From JAEZBP01 sp963832725 (lineage in GTDB: Bacteria; Myxococcota_A; Polyangia; Polyangiales; Sandaracinaceae): a DNA stretch of 64,000 bases. The first letter of the stretch is position 1, and each line of letters opens with the position of its first letter. Below the pieces are notes generated by a model. It did not search any database and was not told where the DNA came from. It saw only the letters and a program-made list of their open reading frames with translations. Location of the stretch: assembly GCA_963832725.1 (NCBI GenBank), contig CAWHVG010000005.1, forward strand, positions 620,001 through 684,000, given 5' to 3'. This document shows, piece after piece, positions 29,532-40,110 of the stretch. A program made the position numbers and the translations under genes.

Positions 29532-31451
29532 TCAGATCGGCCCCGGGCACATCCACTGGAGGCCGATCCGCCGGACGCGCGGCGCGCCGATGGCGCCGCT
29601 CACGGTGAGGGTGACGCGGACCTCGACCACACCGCCGTCCGGGAACGAGAGCTCGTATGGCGGGGGCTGATCCGGCAGGGTCCCGAGCGCGACGAAGCTC
29701 TGGCCGGTCAGCTCGCTCTCGCTCGCGGCGTGCCGCGCCTCGAGCATGACGCTCCCGTTCGTGCCGGGGTCGGCGTCGACGTGTGCGCGCAGCCAAGTGG
29801 TGGCGGCGCCGCCGGCGCAGCCGTGGAAGACGTGCGTCGCGCTGGCGCTCGGCACCAGGCCCGTCCGAACCCGCGCGCCCGTCAGATCGCCTTGCACGTG
29901 CGGCCTGCCGCCCACGACGACCTGCGCCGTGACGTCGCCGCTGTCCGGATCCAGACGCGTCGCCACGCCACGCCCGCCCGACGCGCCCTGGCTGCTCACG
30001 GTCCAGATCTGGTCGAGCGCGTCGACGGCCACGCCGATCGTCTCGAAGGGCGTGACGCCCTCTCCGGCCACGGAGTAGGTGTTCCGGATGCGCAGCGGGT
30101 CGATGGCCACCTCGCTGACATTCCCGGGCGTGTGCGCCATCCAGAAGCGATCGCCCGCAGGGTCGTAGGCGGCAGCGCGAGGGCTGGTCGGCGCGATCTG
30201 GGTGGCCCAGTGATCCTGCTCCGGGTCGTAGCTGAAGATCCGGTCGCAGCTGAACCCGGTGAGCAGGATGCGCCCCTCCGTGTCGATGGCGAGCCCGTAG
30301 AGCAGGTAGCAGGGCAGCGGCACCTCGATGAGCTCCACGGTGCCCTGGACGGGATCGATGCGCGCCAGCACTCCGTCGCGCTCGGCCATCCAGAGCGTGC
30401 CCCAGCGATCGAAGCTGGCCGCGTAGGGCGAGAACCCGGGCGTCTCGATCCGCTGCCGCTCGGCGCCGGTCAGCCCGTCGAGCTGCACCACGGCTTGCTC
30501 GTTGTCCAAACCGACCCAGGGATTGCCGCCCGAGATGTCGTCGAGCCCGCGGTCCCCGTCGATCGCCAGCGCCGGCTCTTCGATGCCGCCCGCGTGGCCG
30601 GCCGGCGCGCGCATCAACACGCACTCGTCCTCGGACGCGTCGGGCACGTCGCTCGGACCGCTGGACGACTCGATGGAGCCGTCGCCGTTGGCGTCGACGC
30701 AGCGGTCGCGCTCGCCGGCCACCTTGGTCACCAGCGGGATCTCGTCGGGGCCGATGCTGACCGACCATGCGTCGCCCGCCCAGTCCACGGCCACGCGCGT
30801 CGGCTCGGTGCCGCCGAGGTCGTAGCGGGCCGTCTCCATGGCCGTCGTCGCGTCGATGCGCGAGAGCGTTCCGTCCGCGCGATTCGGCACCCAGACGCGC
30901 GGGAAGGTCTGCTCGGTCGTGGCGAGGGTCAGCGCGCCGAGGCGGGTCAGCGCGAGCCCATCGCCCGCTTCGAACGCGGCCGGTCCCTCGCCCCAGACGT
31001 CGCCCACGCACGACTGGTTGCAGCCGCCGCAGGGGCTGACGACGCCCTCGTCGACGACGCCGTCGCAGTCCTGGTCGGTGCCGTCACAGTACTCTTGCGA
31101 GGGGCCCACGCCGCCCTCGCACGCGCCCCAATATCCGTTGGTGCACTGCGTCCGGCCGCTCCGGCAGGGGCCGACCCCCGCGAGCGTGTCGAGGCAGCTC
31201 GTCACCCCGCCGGACAAGCACGGGCAACCGGTCGCGGTGGGATTGGCGTTGCAATCGGGCGCAGGGATTCCGTCACAGTCGACGTTGCGGGCGGCGTCGT
31301 TCGGATCGCAGTCGGGCCCCGCCGTGCAACCGGGGCCGTAGCCGTCCAGGTCGGTGTCCACGCACATCGCGGGCGCGCCGCAGCCCACCCCAACCGCGAG
31401 GGCGAGGGAGGCGAGCCAGAGGCGAGGGACCGCGAACCGCACCGCCCGCAC
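29532..31451 (-). CDS. Lipoprotein with MopE-like Cys/Asp repeats and an NHL/Vgb-like beta-propeller
   Basis: A 639-residue exported protein with a lipobox (LALAVGVGC). Residues about 25-145 contain calcium- or metal-binding motifs of the MopE kind (DTDLDGYGPGC, DCDPNDAARNVDCDG, EYCDGTDQDCDGVVDEG). Residues about 160-520 form a propeller with SMP/Vgb-like blades (RVAVDWAGDAWSVS, GLAIDTEGRILLTG, GVAVDALDQIWTVS). A C-terminal beta-sandwich of about 110 residues follows. Proteins of this architecture abound in myxobacteria; ligand and partner are unknown. No frameshift is seen over its full length. Confidence 0.85.
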   Translation of the reverse strand: MRAVRFAVPRLWLASLALAVGVGCGAPAMCVDTDLDGYGPGCTAGPDCDPNDAARNVDCDGIPAPDCNANPTATGCPCLSGGVTSCLDTLAGVGPCRSGRTQCTNGYWGACEGGVGPSQEYCDGTDQDCDGVVDEGVVSPCGGCNQSCVGDVWGEGPAAFEAGDGLALTRLGALTLATTEQTFPRVWVPNRADGTLSRIDATTAMETARYDLGGTEPTRVAVDWAGDAWSVSIGPDEIPLVTKVAGERDRCVDANGDGSIESSSGPSDVPDASEDECVLMRAPAGHAGGIEEPALAIDGDRGLDDISGGNPWVGLDNEQAVVQLDGLTGAERQRIETPGFSPYAASFDRWGTLWMAERDGVLARIDPVQGTVELIEVPLPCYLLYGLAIDTEGRILLTGFSCDRIFSYDPEQDHWATQIAPTSPRAAAYDPAGDRFWMAHTPGNVSEVAIDPLRIRNTYSVAGEGVTPFETIGVAVDALDQIWTVSSQGASGGRGVATRLDPDSGDVTAQVVVGGRPHVQGDLTGARVRTGLVPSASATHVFHGCAGGAATTWLRAHVDADPGTNGSVMLEARHAASESELTGQSFVALGTLPDQPPPYELSFPDGGVVEVRVTLTVSGAIGAPRVRRIGLQWMCPGPI

Positions 31452-31598
31452 AGCATAGTGCAGCGAGGGCAGCTTGCCCGCGTCGCCGTCGGGCGCGGAG
31501 CGAGGCTCGGGGCGGATGAACGAACGCGGCGAGCAATGACCTCCGACGGGCGTAGAAGAGTGAGGTTTTCGCGTCGGACTGCTAGGATGGCGCGTCCC

Positions 31599-31604
31599 GG
31601 AGGA
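31599..31604 (+). promoter_or_regulatory. Ribosome site that selects a TTG start
   Basis: GGAGGA stands 4 bp before TTG 31609, while the next in-frame ATG (31627) is more than 20 bp away. A TAGGAT box at 31583 may be the -10 element. Confidence 0.6.
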
Positions 31605-31608
31605 TTCC

Positions 31609-32535
31609 TTGCACCGCTTCCCGACGATGTTGAGCGCGCTGGTGTTGTCGTTCGCGCTCCTGCCTGCGCTGGCGATGGCGCAGGACGACGCCCAGCCCGA
31701 CCAAGCCCAACCCGACCAAGCCCAGCTCGACCAAGCCCAGCTCGACCAAGCCCAGCTCGACCAAGCCCAGCCCGACCAAGCCCAGGGCGAGGCGCAGTCG
31801 CAGGCCGACGAGCAGATGCAGAACGGAGGGGTGACCGAAGAGCGCGACCTCTCGGATCAGCAGGCCCGCATCCACTTTCGCGCCGGGCGCGGACTCTACG
31901 ACGCCGGTCGCTTCGGGCAGGCCGCCCAGGAGTTCGAAGAGGCCTATCGGCTCTCGCAGCGACCCGAGCTGCTCTTCAACGCCTACGTCGCCTTCCGCGA
32001 CGCCAACGATCTCGAGGGCGCGGTGCGGAGCCTCGGCGCCTACCTCGATCAGGTCGAGGACGTGCCCGACCGGGTCAACCTCCAGGCGCGGCTGCGCTCG
32101 ATGTCGCAGGCGCTCGATGAGCGGCAGCAACGTGAGGCGGCCCTGGAAGAGCAAGCCAACCAGCCGCCGCCGCCGGCGCCGGTGCCGGTCGACGAGAGCG
32201 TGATCTGGCCCTGGATCGTCATGGCCGCGGGCGGCGCATTGGTCGCGGGCGGCGTGGTGACGGGCGGTCTCGCGCTCAACGATGCGAGCAAGCTCGTCGC
32301 CGACTGCCCGAACAACGTCTGCAACGGCACCGTCGCGTTGGACTCGCGGCGCAGCACCATCCACACGCTCGGCATCACCACCGACGTGCTCCTCTTCGTC
32401 GGCGGCGCCGCCGCCATCACCGGCCTGATCCTCGGCCTGGTCCTCAACAGCGGCTCCGACTCGCAGGACCAACCCCAGATCGACGCGATGTGCGGTCCGA
32501 CCGGCTGCTCCGCCAGCGTCCGAGCGAGGTTCTGA
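31609..32535 (+). CDS. Exported TPR protein with C-terminal membrane helices
   Basis: A 308-residue protein starting at TTG. Signal peptide ALVLSFALLPALAMA, then a low-complexity PDQAQ/LDQAQ repeat (about 30-60), then a tetratricopeptide region (ARIHFRAGRGLYDAGRFGQAAQEFEEAY, LLFNAYVAFRDANDLEGAVRSL), a Gln/Glu coil, and two membrane helices (IWPWIVMAAGGALVAGGVV and TDVLLFVGGAAAITGLILG). This build, periplasmic TPR followed by PEGA-less helices, is common in myxobacteria. Its stop overlaps the next gene's ATG (TGATG), so the two are coupled. Confidence 0.8.
   Translation: MHRFPTMLSALVLSFALLPALAMAQDDAQPDQAQPDQAQLDQAQLDQAQLDQAQPDQAQGEAQSQADEQMQNGGVTEERDLSDQQARIHFRAGRGLYDAGRFGQAAQEFEEAYRLSQRPELLFNAYVAFRDANDLEGAVRSLGAYLDQVEDVPDRVNLQARLRSMSQALDERQQREAALEEQANQPPPPAPVPVDESVIWPWIVMAAGGALVAGGVVTGGLALNDASKLVADCPNNVCNGTVALDSRRSTIHTLGITTDVLLFVGGAAAITGLILGLVLNSGSDSQDQPQIDAMCGPTGCSASVRARF
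31696..31785 (+). repeat. 15-bp coding tandem repeat, six units
   Basis: Units CCCGACCAAGCCCAG or CTCGACCAAGCCCAG repeat six times in frame, giving PDQAQ/LDQAQ just after the signal peptide of the TPR protein. Confidence 0.9.
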
Positions 32536-33296
32536 TGATCCGCAAGCTTGTTGTCCTGTCGCTCACGGCCGCGCTCCTCGGCGGCTGCACGCTCATCGTC
32601 GACGGGCAGGTCGACGGCATCACGGCCAACGCGGTGCCGGACATGGATCTCCACCTCGAGAACATGGACCCGCACGTCGGTCAGCTCACCGAGGTGTGGC
32701 TGATCAACAACGATGGTGGGTTGGTCCAGGCGGTGGCCATCCTGGATCCGCTCCTCGTGACCGACATTCACGTGCAGCTCGCGAACGTGGTCGCCCCGGA
32801 CGTACGACGCGTCGACTTCTGGTCCGACCTCAACATGAACGGCATGCTCGACGCGCCGATGGACGATCCGAGCAATCCGTCGCGGCAGATCTTTCCGGAC
32901 CACCAGTGGACTTTGATGCTGGACGAGAACGGAAACGCCACGTTCATGCACAACACCAACTTCACCGACATCGTGGGCGCCAGCAGCTTCGTCGGGGCGG
33001 GTCCGCTGGACGTCACCGTGACGGGCGTGGGTGACTTCACCGATCAGCCTGCGCACGTCGTCGCGTGGGGGCCGAGCGAGCACGAGGTCGGGTCGTACTT
33101 CCTCGGCGCCCTCTCGGGCGACACGCTGCACGTCGACTTCAACGGGCACGCCTTCGTCGACCAGGGCACCGAGTATCGGATCGAGATCACCCTCGGGAGC
33201 GACCCGCAGGCGCAGCCCGTGTGCACGACGGCGACGGCGACGGCGACGGGCCTCACGGTCTCCGCCGCCCTCACCGATCTGCAAGCCTGCCCCTGA
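32535..33296 (+). CDS. Lipoprotein of unknown function
   Basis: A 253-residue exported lipoprotein (signal SLTAALLGGC, mature CTLIVDGQVD). The rest is strand-rich and acidic with no Cys-rich module: VWLINNDGGLVQAVAILDPL, RVDFWSDLNMNGMLDAPMDD, HVDFNGHAFVDQGTEYRIEI. The DLNMNGMLDAPMDDP stretch resembles a calcium-binding dockerin/EF-like loop. Start overlaps the TPR gene's stop, so it is the second gene of a two-gene operon. Family not recognised. Confidence 0.75.
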   Translation: MIRKLVVLSLTAALLGGCTLIVDGQVDGITANAVPDMDLHLENMDPHVGQLTEVWLINNDGGLVQAVAILDPLLVTDIHVQLANVVAPDVRRVDFWSDLNMNGMLDAPMDDPSNPSRQIFPDHQWTLMLDENGNATFMHNTNFTDIVGASSFVGAGPLDVTVTGVGDFTDQPAHVVAWGPSEHEVGSYFLGALSGDTLHVDFNGHAFVDQGTEYRIEITLGSDPQAQPVCTTATATATGLTVSAALTDLQACP

Positions 33297-33313
33297 GGGC
33301 ATCGCGAGCCGGC

Positions 33314-33352
33314 GCGCTCGGAGCGACCTCGAGCGAGGTGCGCTCCGAGCGC
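33314..33352. terminator. Bidirectional hairpin between convergent lipoprotein and recA genes
   Basis: Arms GCGCTCGGAGCGACCTC and GAGGTGCGCTCCGAGCGC pair over about 17 bp with one bulged G and a 4-nt loop. It sits between two converging stops, so it can serve both. Confidence 0.7.
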
Positions 33353-33356
33353 TCGC

Positions 33357-34376
<1,020 letters not shown>

Positions 34377-34419
34377 CTCTTCCTCCATGTGGTTCGATCG
34401 ACACACCGAAGGGCACGCC

Positions 34420-35952
34420 TCACGCGCACCCGCTCGCTCTTCTCGCGCGGCCCGCCTCGTCGCTCCGGTCGAGGAGCCGGTAGGACAGCGCCTCGGCCAC
34501 GTGGTCCGGCCCGACGACACCGCTCCCCTCCAGCGCCGCGATGGTCTCGGAGACCCGCAGCGCCCTGGCGAACCCGCGCATCGACAGGCCGAGCGCCTCG
34601 GCCGCGCCGACGGCCAGCGCCCGCGTCTCCGGCGCGAGCGCGTCGAGGAGCGCGACCACGGTCCAATCGCGGTCGCGCCGCTCCCCCTCGCCGAGGCGTG
34701 CGCGCGCCTTCTCCACCCGCTGCCGGACGAGCGCGCTCGGCTCGCCGCCGCCACCCGGCTCGAGCGCGCCGATCTTCACCGGCGGCAGGGCCACGTGCAG
34801 ATCGAAGCGGTCGAGGATCGGTCCGCTGACCCGCGCGCGGTAGCTGTCGATGCGCGCCGGCGTGCAGCTGCAGAGGCGGGTCGAGTCGCCGTCGAAACCG
34901 CAGGGGCACGGGTTCATCGCCGCGACCACCAGCGATCGGGCCGGCATCGTCACCCGCTGGCGCGCTCGCGACACGACCGCCTCGCCGGACTCGAGGATCG
35001 TGCGGAACGCCTCGATGGCCGCGCGGCTGAACTCGGGCAGCTCATCGAGGAAGAGCACGCCGCCGTGCGCCAGCGTGACCTCGCCCGGCGTCACCGGATC
35101 GCCGCCTCCCACCAGCGCCACCGCGCTCGCGGTGTGATGCGGCGCGCGAAAGGGACGCCGCACCGGGCCTGCGTTGAGGTGCGCGCCGAAGCCGGCGGCG
35201 CTGGCCACCGTCGCGATCTGGAGGCCCTCCTCGGCGCTCGGCAGCGGCAGCACACCGGGCAGCCGGCGAGCCAGCATGGTCTTGCCGGCGCCGGGAGGGC
35301 CGATCAACAAGAGGTGATGCCCGCCGGCGGCGGCGATCTCGAGCGCGCGCTTGGCGGCGGATTGCCCCTGCACGTCCGCGAGATCCGCGCTCGGCGTCTC
35401 GCTGACGCGGGGGCCGGTGGCGGTGGCGCGGGGGAGCTCCATCCCGCCGCCGAGCCAGTCGACCACGCTCGCCAGATCGTGCGCGCCGACCACGTCGACG
35501 CCGGTGACGAGCGCCGCCTCCTCGAGCTGGCTCCGCGGGACCACGGCCGCCTTCAGCCCGCGCCGCCGCGCGTCGGCGAGCTGCGGGAGCAGCCCCCTCC
35601 CCGCTCGCAGCTCGCCGCCGAGCGAGAGCTCGCCGAAGAGCAGCGTCGTCTCCAGCTTGTTGGGCGCGCAGGAGCCGCACGCGCTCAAGAGCGCGATGGC
35701 GATCGCCAAGTCCAGCGTGGAGCCGCGCTTGCGCAGATCGGCGGGCGCCAGGTTCAGCACCACCCGCCGCTCCGGTAATGCGAAGCCGCTGTTGGCGAGC
35801 GCCGCTCGCACCCGCACGCGGCTCTCGCGCACGGCCGTCTCCGGCAAGCCCACGATCTCGAAGCCGGGCATGCCCTTGACGAGGTGGATCTCGACGTCCA
35901 CCCCGCGGGCCTGCACTCCGACCACGCACCCTGCTCTCGTTCGCGCCAGCAT
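34420..35952 (-). CDS. comM: Mg-chelatase-like ATPase, ComM/YifB family
   Basis: A 510-residue AAA+ protein. ComM is a hexameric helicase that promotes branch migration during natural transformation. The N-terminal ChlI-like domain carries VEIHLVKGMPGFEIVGLPETAVRES; the AAA+ core has Walker A IGPPGAGKTMLARRLPG, Walker B VLFLDELPEF and the sensor NPCPCGFDGD; the C-terminal domain ends AEALSYRLLD. ATG 35952 is preferred to the TTG upstream. Being directly before recA, it suggests a joint recombination function. Confidence 0.93.
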   Translation of the reverse strand: MLARTRAGCVVGVQARGVDVEIHLVKGMPGFEIVGLPETAVRESRVRVRAALANSGFALPERRVVLNLAPADLRKRGSTLDLAIAIALLSACGSCAPNKLETTLLFGELSLGGELRAGRGLLPQLADARRRGLKAAVVPRSQLEEAALVTGVDVVGAHDLASVVDWLGGGMELPRATATGPRVSETPSADLADVQGQSAAKRALEIAAAGGHHLLLIGPPGAGKTMLARRLPGVLPLPSAEEGLQIATVASAAGFGAHLNAGPVRRPFRAPHHTASAVALVGGGDPVTPGEVTLAHGGVLFLDELPEFSRAAIEAFRTILESGEAVVSRARQRVTMPARSLVVAAMNPCPCGFDGDSTRLCSCTPARIDSYRARVSGPILDRFDLHVALPPVKIGALEPGGGGEPSALVRQRVEKARARLGEGERRDRDWTVVALLDALAPETRALAVGAAEALGLSMRGFARALRVSETIAALEGSGVVGPDHVAEALSYRLLDRSDEAGRARRASGCA

Positions 35953-36100
35953 GGGGCGGCGAAGAGTCAAAGGCCGTGCCGGATCCGCCGATCAATGATC
36001 TCGGGGACTTACGAGCGAAGATCGGCGGAGGTGGCGGGCGGCCGGGTGGCGGCCGCCGGTCGGCCTTCGAGAGGATCGCCTTCTCGGCGGACGGAATGAC

Positions 36101-36129
36101 GAAGGCCGGCGGGGGTGCCGCCGGCCTTC
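36101..36129 (-). terminator. Hairpin downstream of the VWA lipoprotein gene
   Basis: Perfect 12-bp stem GAAGGCCGGCGG/CCGCCGGCCTTC with 5-nt loop, 28 bp after the minus-strand stop. The U-tract is weak. Confidence 0.55.
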
Positions 36130-36156
36130 ATCGAGTGGGGTCGCGGGTGAGCGCGC

Positions 36157-38077
36157 TCAGCCGCAGGTCGGGTTCACGCAGTAGTTGTGCGGCGTGTCCA
36201 TGCCCATGAACTGGGTGCTGTCGATCGCACTGAGTAGGCGGGGATCGCAGACGTAGCCGATGAGGCCAGCGGAGCGGCAATCCGCGTCGCTCTGGCACTC
36301 GACGCCGCAGACGCGGCTGACCTGGTCGCAGGCGAGCGCTCCGTTGCCGGAGGGCGTCATCCCGCTCGGGCAGGGGTTCGCCGTCTGGTCCGTGCTGGTC
36401 GGATCACAGAAGGTGCCGAGGCCGATGTCGGTGTTGCTGCCGCTGCCCTGGACGGCCAGGAAGCACTCGAGGCGAACCTCGGCGCCCGAGGGCGGCTGCG
36501 TGCCGGTGAACGCGATGCGCTGGAAGGCGGTCGCGCCGTCCTTGAGGCAGTTGTCGCTGCCTTCCCCCGTGTAGTTGTCGTAGTACCAGCCCGTGCCATC
36601 CGGCGCGGCCATCGCGCCGCGGTTGTCGGACGTGGGCACGAGCTGCTGGACCACACAGACGGCGCGCCCGCTCTCCATGACGGGGTTCATCGACTGGTCC
36701 AGCTTCGGCGTCGCCATGATCGCGTCGCAGCCCATGCCGTCCGGCATGACCGTGACGACGTCGCAGTTGACGCTGCCATCCGACTCGACGTTCAACGCCC
36801 GCGGGAGGCACGCGGCGCTGAGCGCGCTCTTGATCTGGTTGATGACGTCGAGCAGCGCGTTGCCGAAGTCCTCGTCGCAGATGGAGTGCACGCTGACGCC
36901 CGCCCCGAGCTGCTGGAGGCCGTGGGCGACGCTGACGATGCGGATGCCCGGCGCGGCCGACGTCCTGATCGATCCGTCCGGATTATTGGTCTGACACGTC
37001 GGCTGGATGTTCTGACCGTCCGCCGTGACCTGCTCGATCATCCGCGGGTCGCGCACAGAGGGATCGCCGACGAGCGCGTCCCAGTTGGGCGCGGCGCAGC
37101 TGCCGTTCGAGCAGGCGGGCGAGAGATCGGTCGGGAGGCCCGTGATGGCGGCGTAGACCAGCAGGTTCGCGCGGCTCCGGAGCTGGATGAAGCCGTTGAC
37201 GTAACGGTCGACCGGGTGGACCGCGGCATCGCCGTACTGGTGGCAGCGGACGTTGAGCGGCCCGCTGTAGGTCGTGCTGCTCGGATCGTAGAGGCTCGGG
37301 TCGAACGCGGAGCAGTCGTCCTCGTCGCTCACGACGACGACGGCGAGCACCGAGTTGTCGCGCACGAAGCCGGCGTTCTCGCGGTCGCCGTGGGGGGCGC
37401 TGTTCCGCCAGAAGGGCCGCTCGAGGCCGCGCGGCGCGCCGGGCGTCCCGATCGGCACGAAGTTGGCCGAGGTCCAGCTCTGGGCCGTCGTCGGGGTGAT
37501 CGCCTTGAGCGGCGACTCGAGCTGGTGCTCGAACCCGCAGCCGCCCGTCCCGAGCAGCGCCACGCAGGCCACGTCGGTCGCGAACGCGTCGGGCGTGACG
37601 CCCATGCCCGGCTGGTAGTTGAGGATCGGGTTGTACATCGCGTTGCACCCGGCGCCGTGACCGACCGAGCGCAGCAGGCCGTCGTCGCCGAAGTCGCGCA
37701 TGCAGGTCGGCACGCCCGGGATCCCGTCGACGCCCATGTCCGAGTCGACGATGCCGACGTTCAGGTCCTTGACGGGCTGGAAGTCGACCGGATCGGTGAG
37801 GACGCCGTTTTGGTTGAAGTCACCCGTCGTCAGGATGTTGATCATGGTCGGGAACTGGGTGGCGAGCAGCCCTTGCTCCTCCGCCATCGAGTTCGAGTTG
37901 TCGACCATGAACAAGAGGTCGACCTTGTCCACGTTGGTGACCTGAATCTTCTGGCCGACCGTCACCTGCGTGCAGGGGTTCACCGGTCGCCCCTCGCGCT
38001 CGATGCAGCCGCCCGCCGCGAGGGCCAAGAATCAGCCCCGGCAACAGCAGCCGCGCGCGCTTCGTCCGCGAGTTCAT
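36157..38077 (-). CDS. VWA-type lipoprotein (one frameshift in the signal peptide)
   Basis: Starts at ATG 38077 after GAGGAGGC. The signal NSRTKRARLLLPGLI joins LALAAGGC (lipobox) after a one-base shift at 38027-38031, where GATTCTTGG is read for the expected GATCTTGG. The mature part begins with a von Willebrand A-like domain with MIDAS residues in LLFMVDNSNSMAEEQ and later VVVVSDEDDCSAFDPS; many Cys pairs and long loops follow, and the C-terminus has a Cys-rich module (CGVECQSDADCRSAG). About 640 residues. A surface metal-dependent binding protein; partner unknown. It is a paralogue of the neighbouring gene. Confidence 0.8.
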
Positions 38078-38341
38078 GATGCCTCCTCAAGCTCGGCTCG
38101 CACGGGGCCCCTTGGCCGCCGTCGAGCCCGCGTACTTTACTCGGGTCTGCCCCGAGAGATCAATGCCTCACTGCCCATCCGACGAGACCTGCTCTGCAAT
38201 GCTCGGACCGAGGAGGGATGCCGCCTCCGGGACCGCTCGCCCCGCCGGCACCAGCAACATGGTTTGCCTTACCGGCAACTCTGTTGGCACACCGTGGGGA
38301 CGGCGGGTGCGCGGCGGGATGAGCGGGAGGACCGGCATCGC

Positions 38342-39791
38342 TCAGCCCGTCGGCCCGCCGGAGGAGTCGGGGAGCGGCGCGCAGAGGCGCTGGATGGGAT
38401 CGCAATAGCCGCTCGCGCACTGACTGCTACGCGCGCACTGCGCTCCGTCATCGACCTGCACCTCGAAGAAGCAGTTGGCGTCGAGCTCCGAGTCGACCGG
38501 CGCCTGCGCGTCGTCCGTGAGCGAGAGCTGGGGGCAGGCCGGGTTCGAGGCGTCGTAGAAGAAGCCGCTCGCGCCGGAGGCCGGGTCGACCTGGGCGATG
38601 CTGCACACGGCCCGGCCGTCGGCGTCCACGTGGTCGGGGCTGTAACCGGGGTGCGCGTCGCAGCGGTCGCCGGCCGGCAACCGGACGGTGGCGTCGCAGG
38701 GGACCCTGCCGCCGACCACGCCCGGCAGCGCGCGAGCGAGGCAGACGGCGTGCAGCCGCCCGCCGATCCGCGACGCGATCTGCCGGATCGCCGGCCCGAA
38801 GTCGTCGGTGCAGATCGTGGTGACGACCGATCCGGGCAGCATCGAGGCGAGCTCGACCGCCCGCCGGCCCGGCGCCGCCTTGCCCAGGCTGATGCCCGCG
38901 TCGTCGATGAACTCGCAGACGGAGACGGGGAGCCAAACCCAGGCTCGTATCCTCCTCGGCGTACTGCATGCGCGGGTCGGCGAGGATGGACTCGGGGGTC
39001 GCGTCGTCCGGCAGATCCATCGGGACACCGGTGATGGCCGCGAAGACGATTTGATCGTCGGCGCGCGCGCCACGGATCTGGTCGAGCAAGTCCGCGACGG
39101 GCGTGAGCCGGTCGGCGTTGCGAGTGCAGTAGACGTTCGCGTTCTCTCGCGTGAGGTCCGCGAAGAAGGAGTCGTCGTCCGCCACCGAGCAATCGTCCTC
39201 GTCGGTGACGACGACCACGGCGAGGAGCGCCTCCGGACGCGGGAAGCCGGCGGAGGCCGAGCGCATCAGCCCGAGCGCGCCCGACTCCAGCGGCTGCTCG
39301 AACGCGCAGCCCGCGGTGCCGAGCATGGTGACGCTGTCACGCACCGAGCTCGCGAACGCGTCCGGGTCGTCGCCGGTGGCCCACTCGAAGACGCCGCCAT
39401 GGAACGCGCCGCCGTCTCCTCCGGGCATGCATTGGCTGGCCGTGAACTGGACGCTGCCGGTGCCGGTGTCGGTCGTGACGATGGCGATGCGGAGCGACTC
39501 GACGGCGTTCCAGTCCGGCATTCCGTCCCCGTCGCGGTCCGGCGGAGACGCGAGGTCGCGGACGAGCGCCGGGATCTGCGTGGACAGATTCGCCTGCTCT
39601 TGCGCCATCGATCCCGAGTCGTCGATGACGAAGAGGAGATCGACCGCCGTCACGCCTCCACCACCGATCGACACCGATTGGCCGAAACCGATCTCGGGCC
39701 CGATGGGCGTTCCCTTTCGCTCCAAGCATCCTGTCGCGAAGACCGCGACGAGGACGCACGTCGACACCGAGAGCATGGAGCTCCTTCGCAT
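38342..39791 (-). CDS. VWA-type lipoprotein, paralogue of the neighbour (one frameshift)
   Basis: Starts at ATG 39791 after GGGAGG. Lipobox VAVFATGC, then a VWA-like domain with MIDAS motif LLFVIDDSGSMAQEQ, SLRIAIVTTDTG, LLAVVVVTDEDDCSV and FAAITGVPMDLPDD, closely parallel to the neighbour. The frame breaks at 38927-38930, where four Cs (minus strand) stand for three; it resumes as VSVCEFIDDAGISLGK and ends with a Cys-rich stretch (CARSSQCASGYCDPIQRLC). About 480 residues. The pair probably arose by duplication; function unknown. Confidence 0.8.
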
Positions 39792-40110
39792 GTTCGCCTC
39801 CCTGTAGCTGCGCCTGCCCCACCGGCGGCGCGCTTTCGTGGATTCGGTCGTCGGCGGGGCGAGTGATTTCCAAGGCGACGACCGCAAAGGGCACGCCAGC
39901 GTCGAGAGCCCGCAGCGCGTGCGAAAGACGGAAACGACGTTGTCGCCTCCGCCAATGCGGTCGGCGTGCGCACGCTTCCGTTCGCGGGTCGCGTCTGGTC
40001 GCGGGCAAGCTCTCCCGACGACGTCGCGTGGTGCTCGCGCTGCCGGCGGGACACGATGAGGTCGGCGAGGGCGCCCTTCGGCGAACCCCGGCTCGCTCAG
40101 CTCGGCTCGC
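39792..40110. other. Intergenic region upstream of the second VWA gene
   Basis: About 320 bp without a convincing gene. It must hold the promoter of the VWA gene. A direct repeat CGGCTCGCTCAG stands twice near 40090-40115, next to the ttcA stop. Confidence 0.4.

Noticed and set aside
29338..32120. Two very long overlapping frames (557 and 870 codons) opposite or across the propeller lipoprotein
   Set aside because: Both are His/Arg/Ala-rich shadows of the lipoprotein and of the TPR gene, which have signal peptides and domains.
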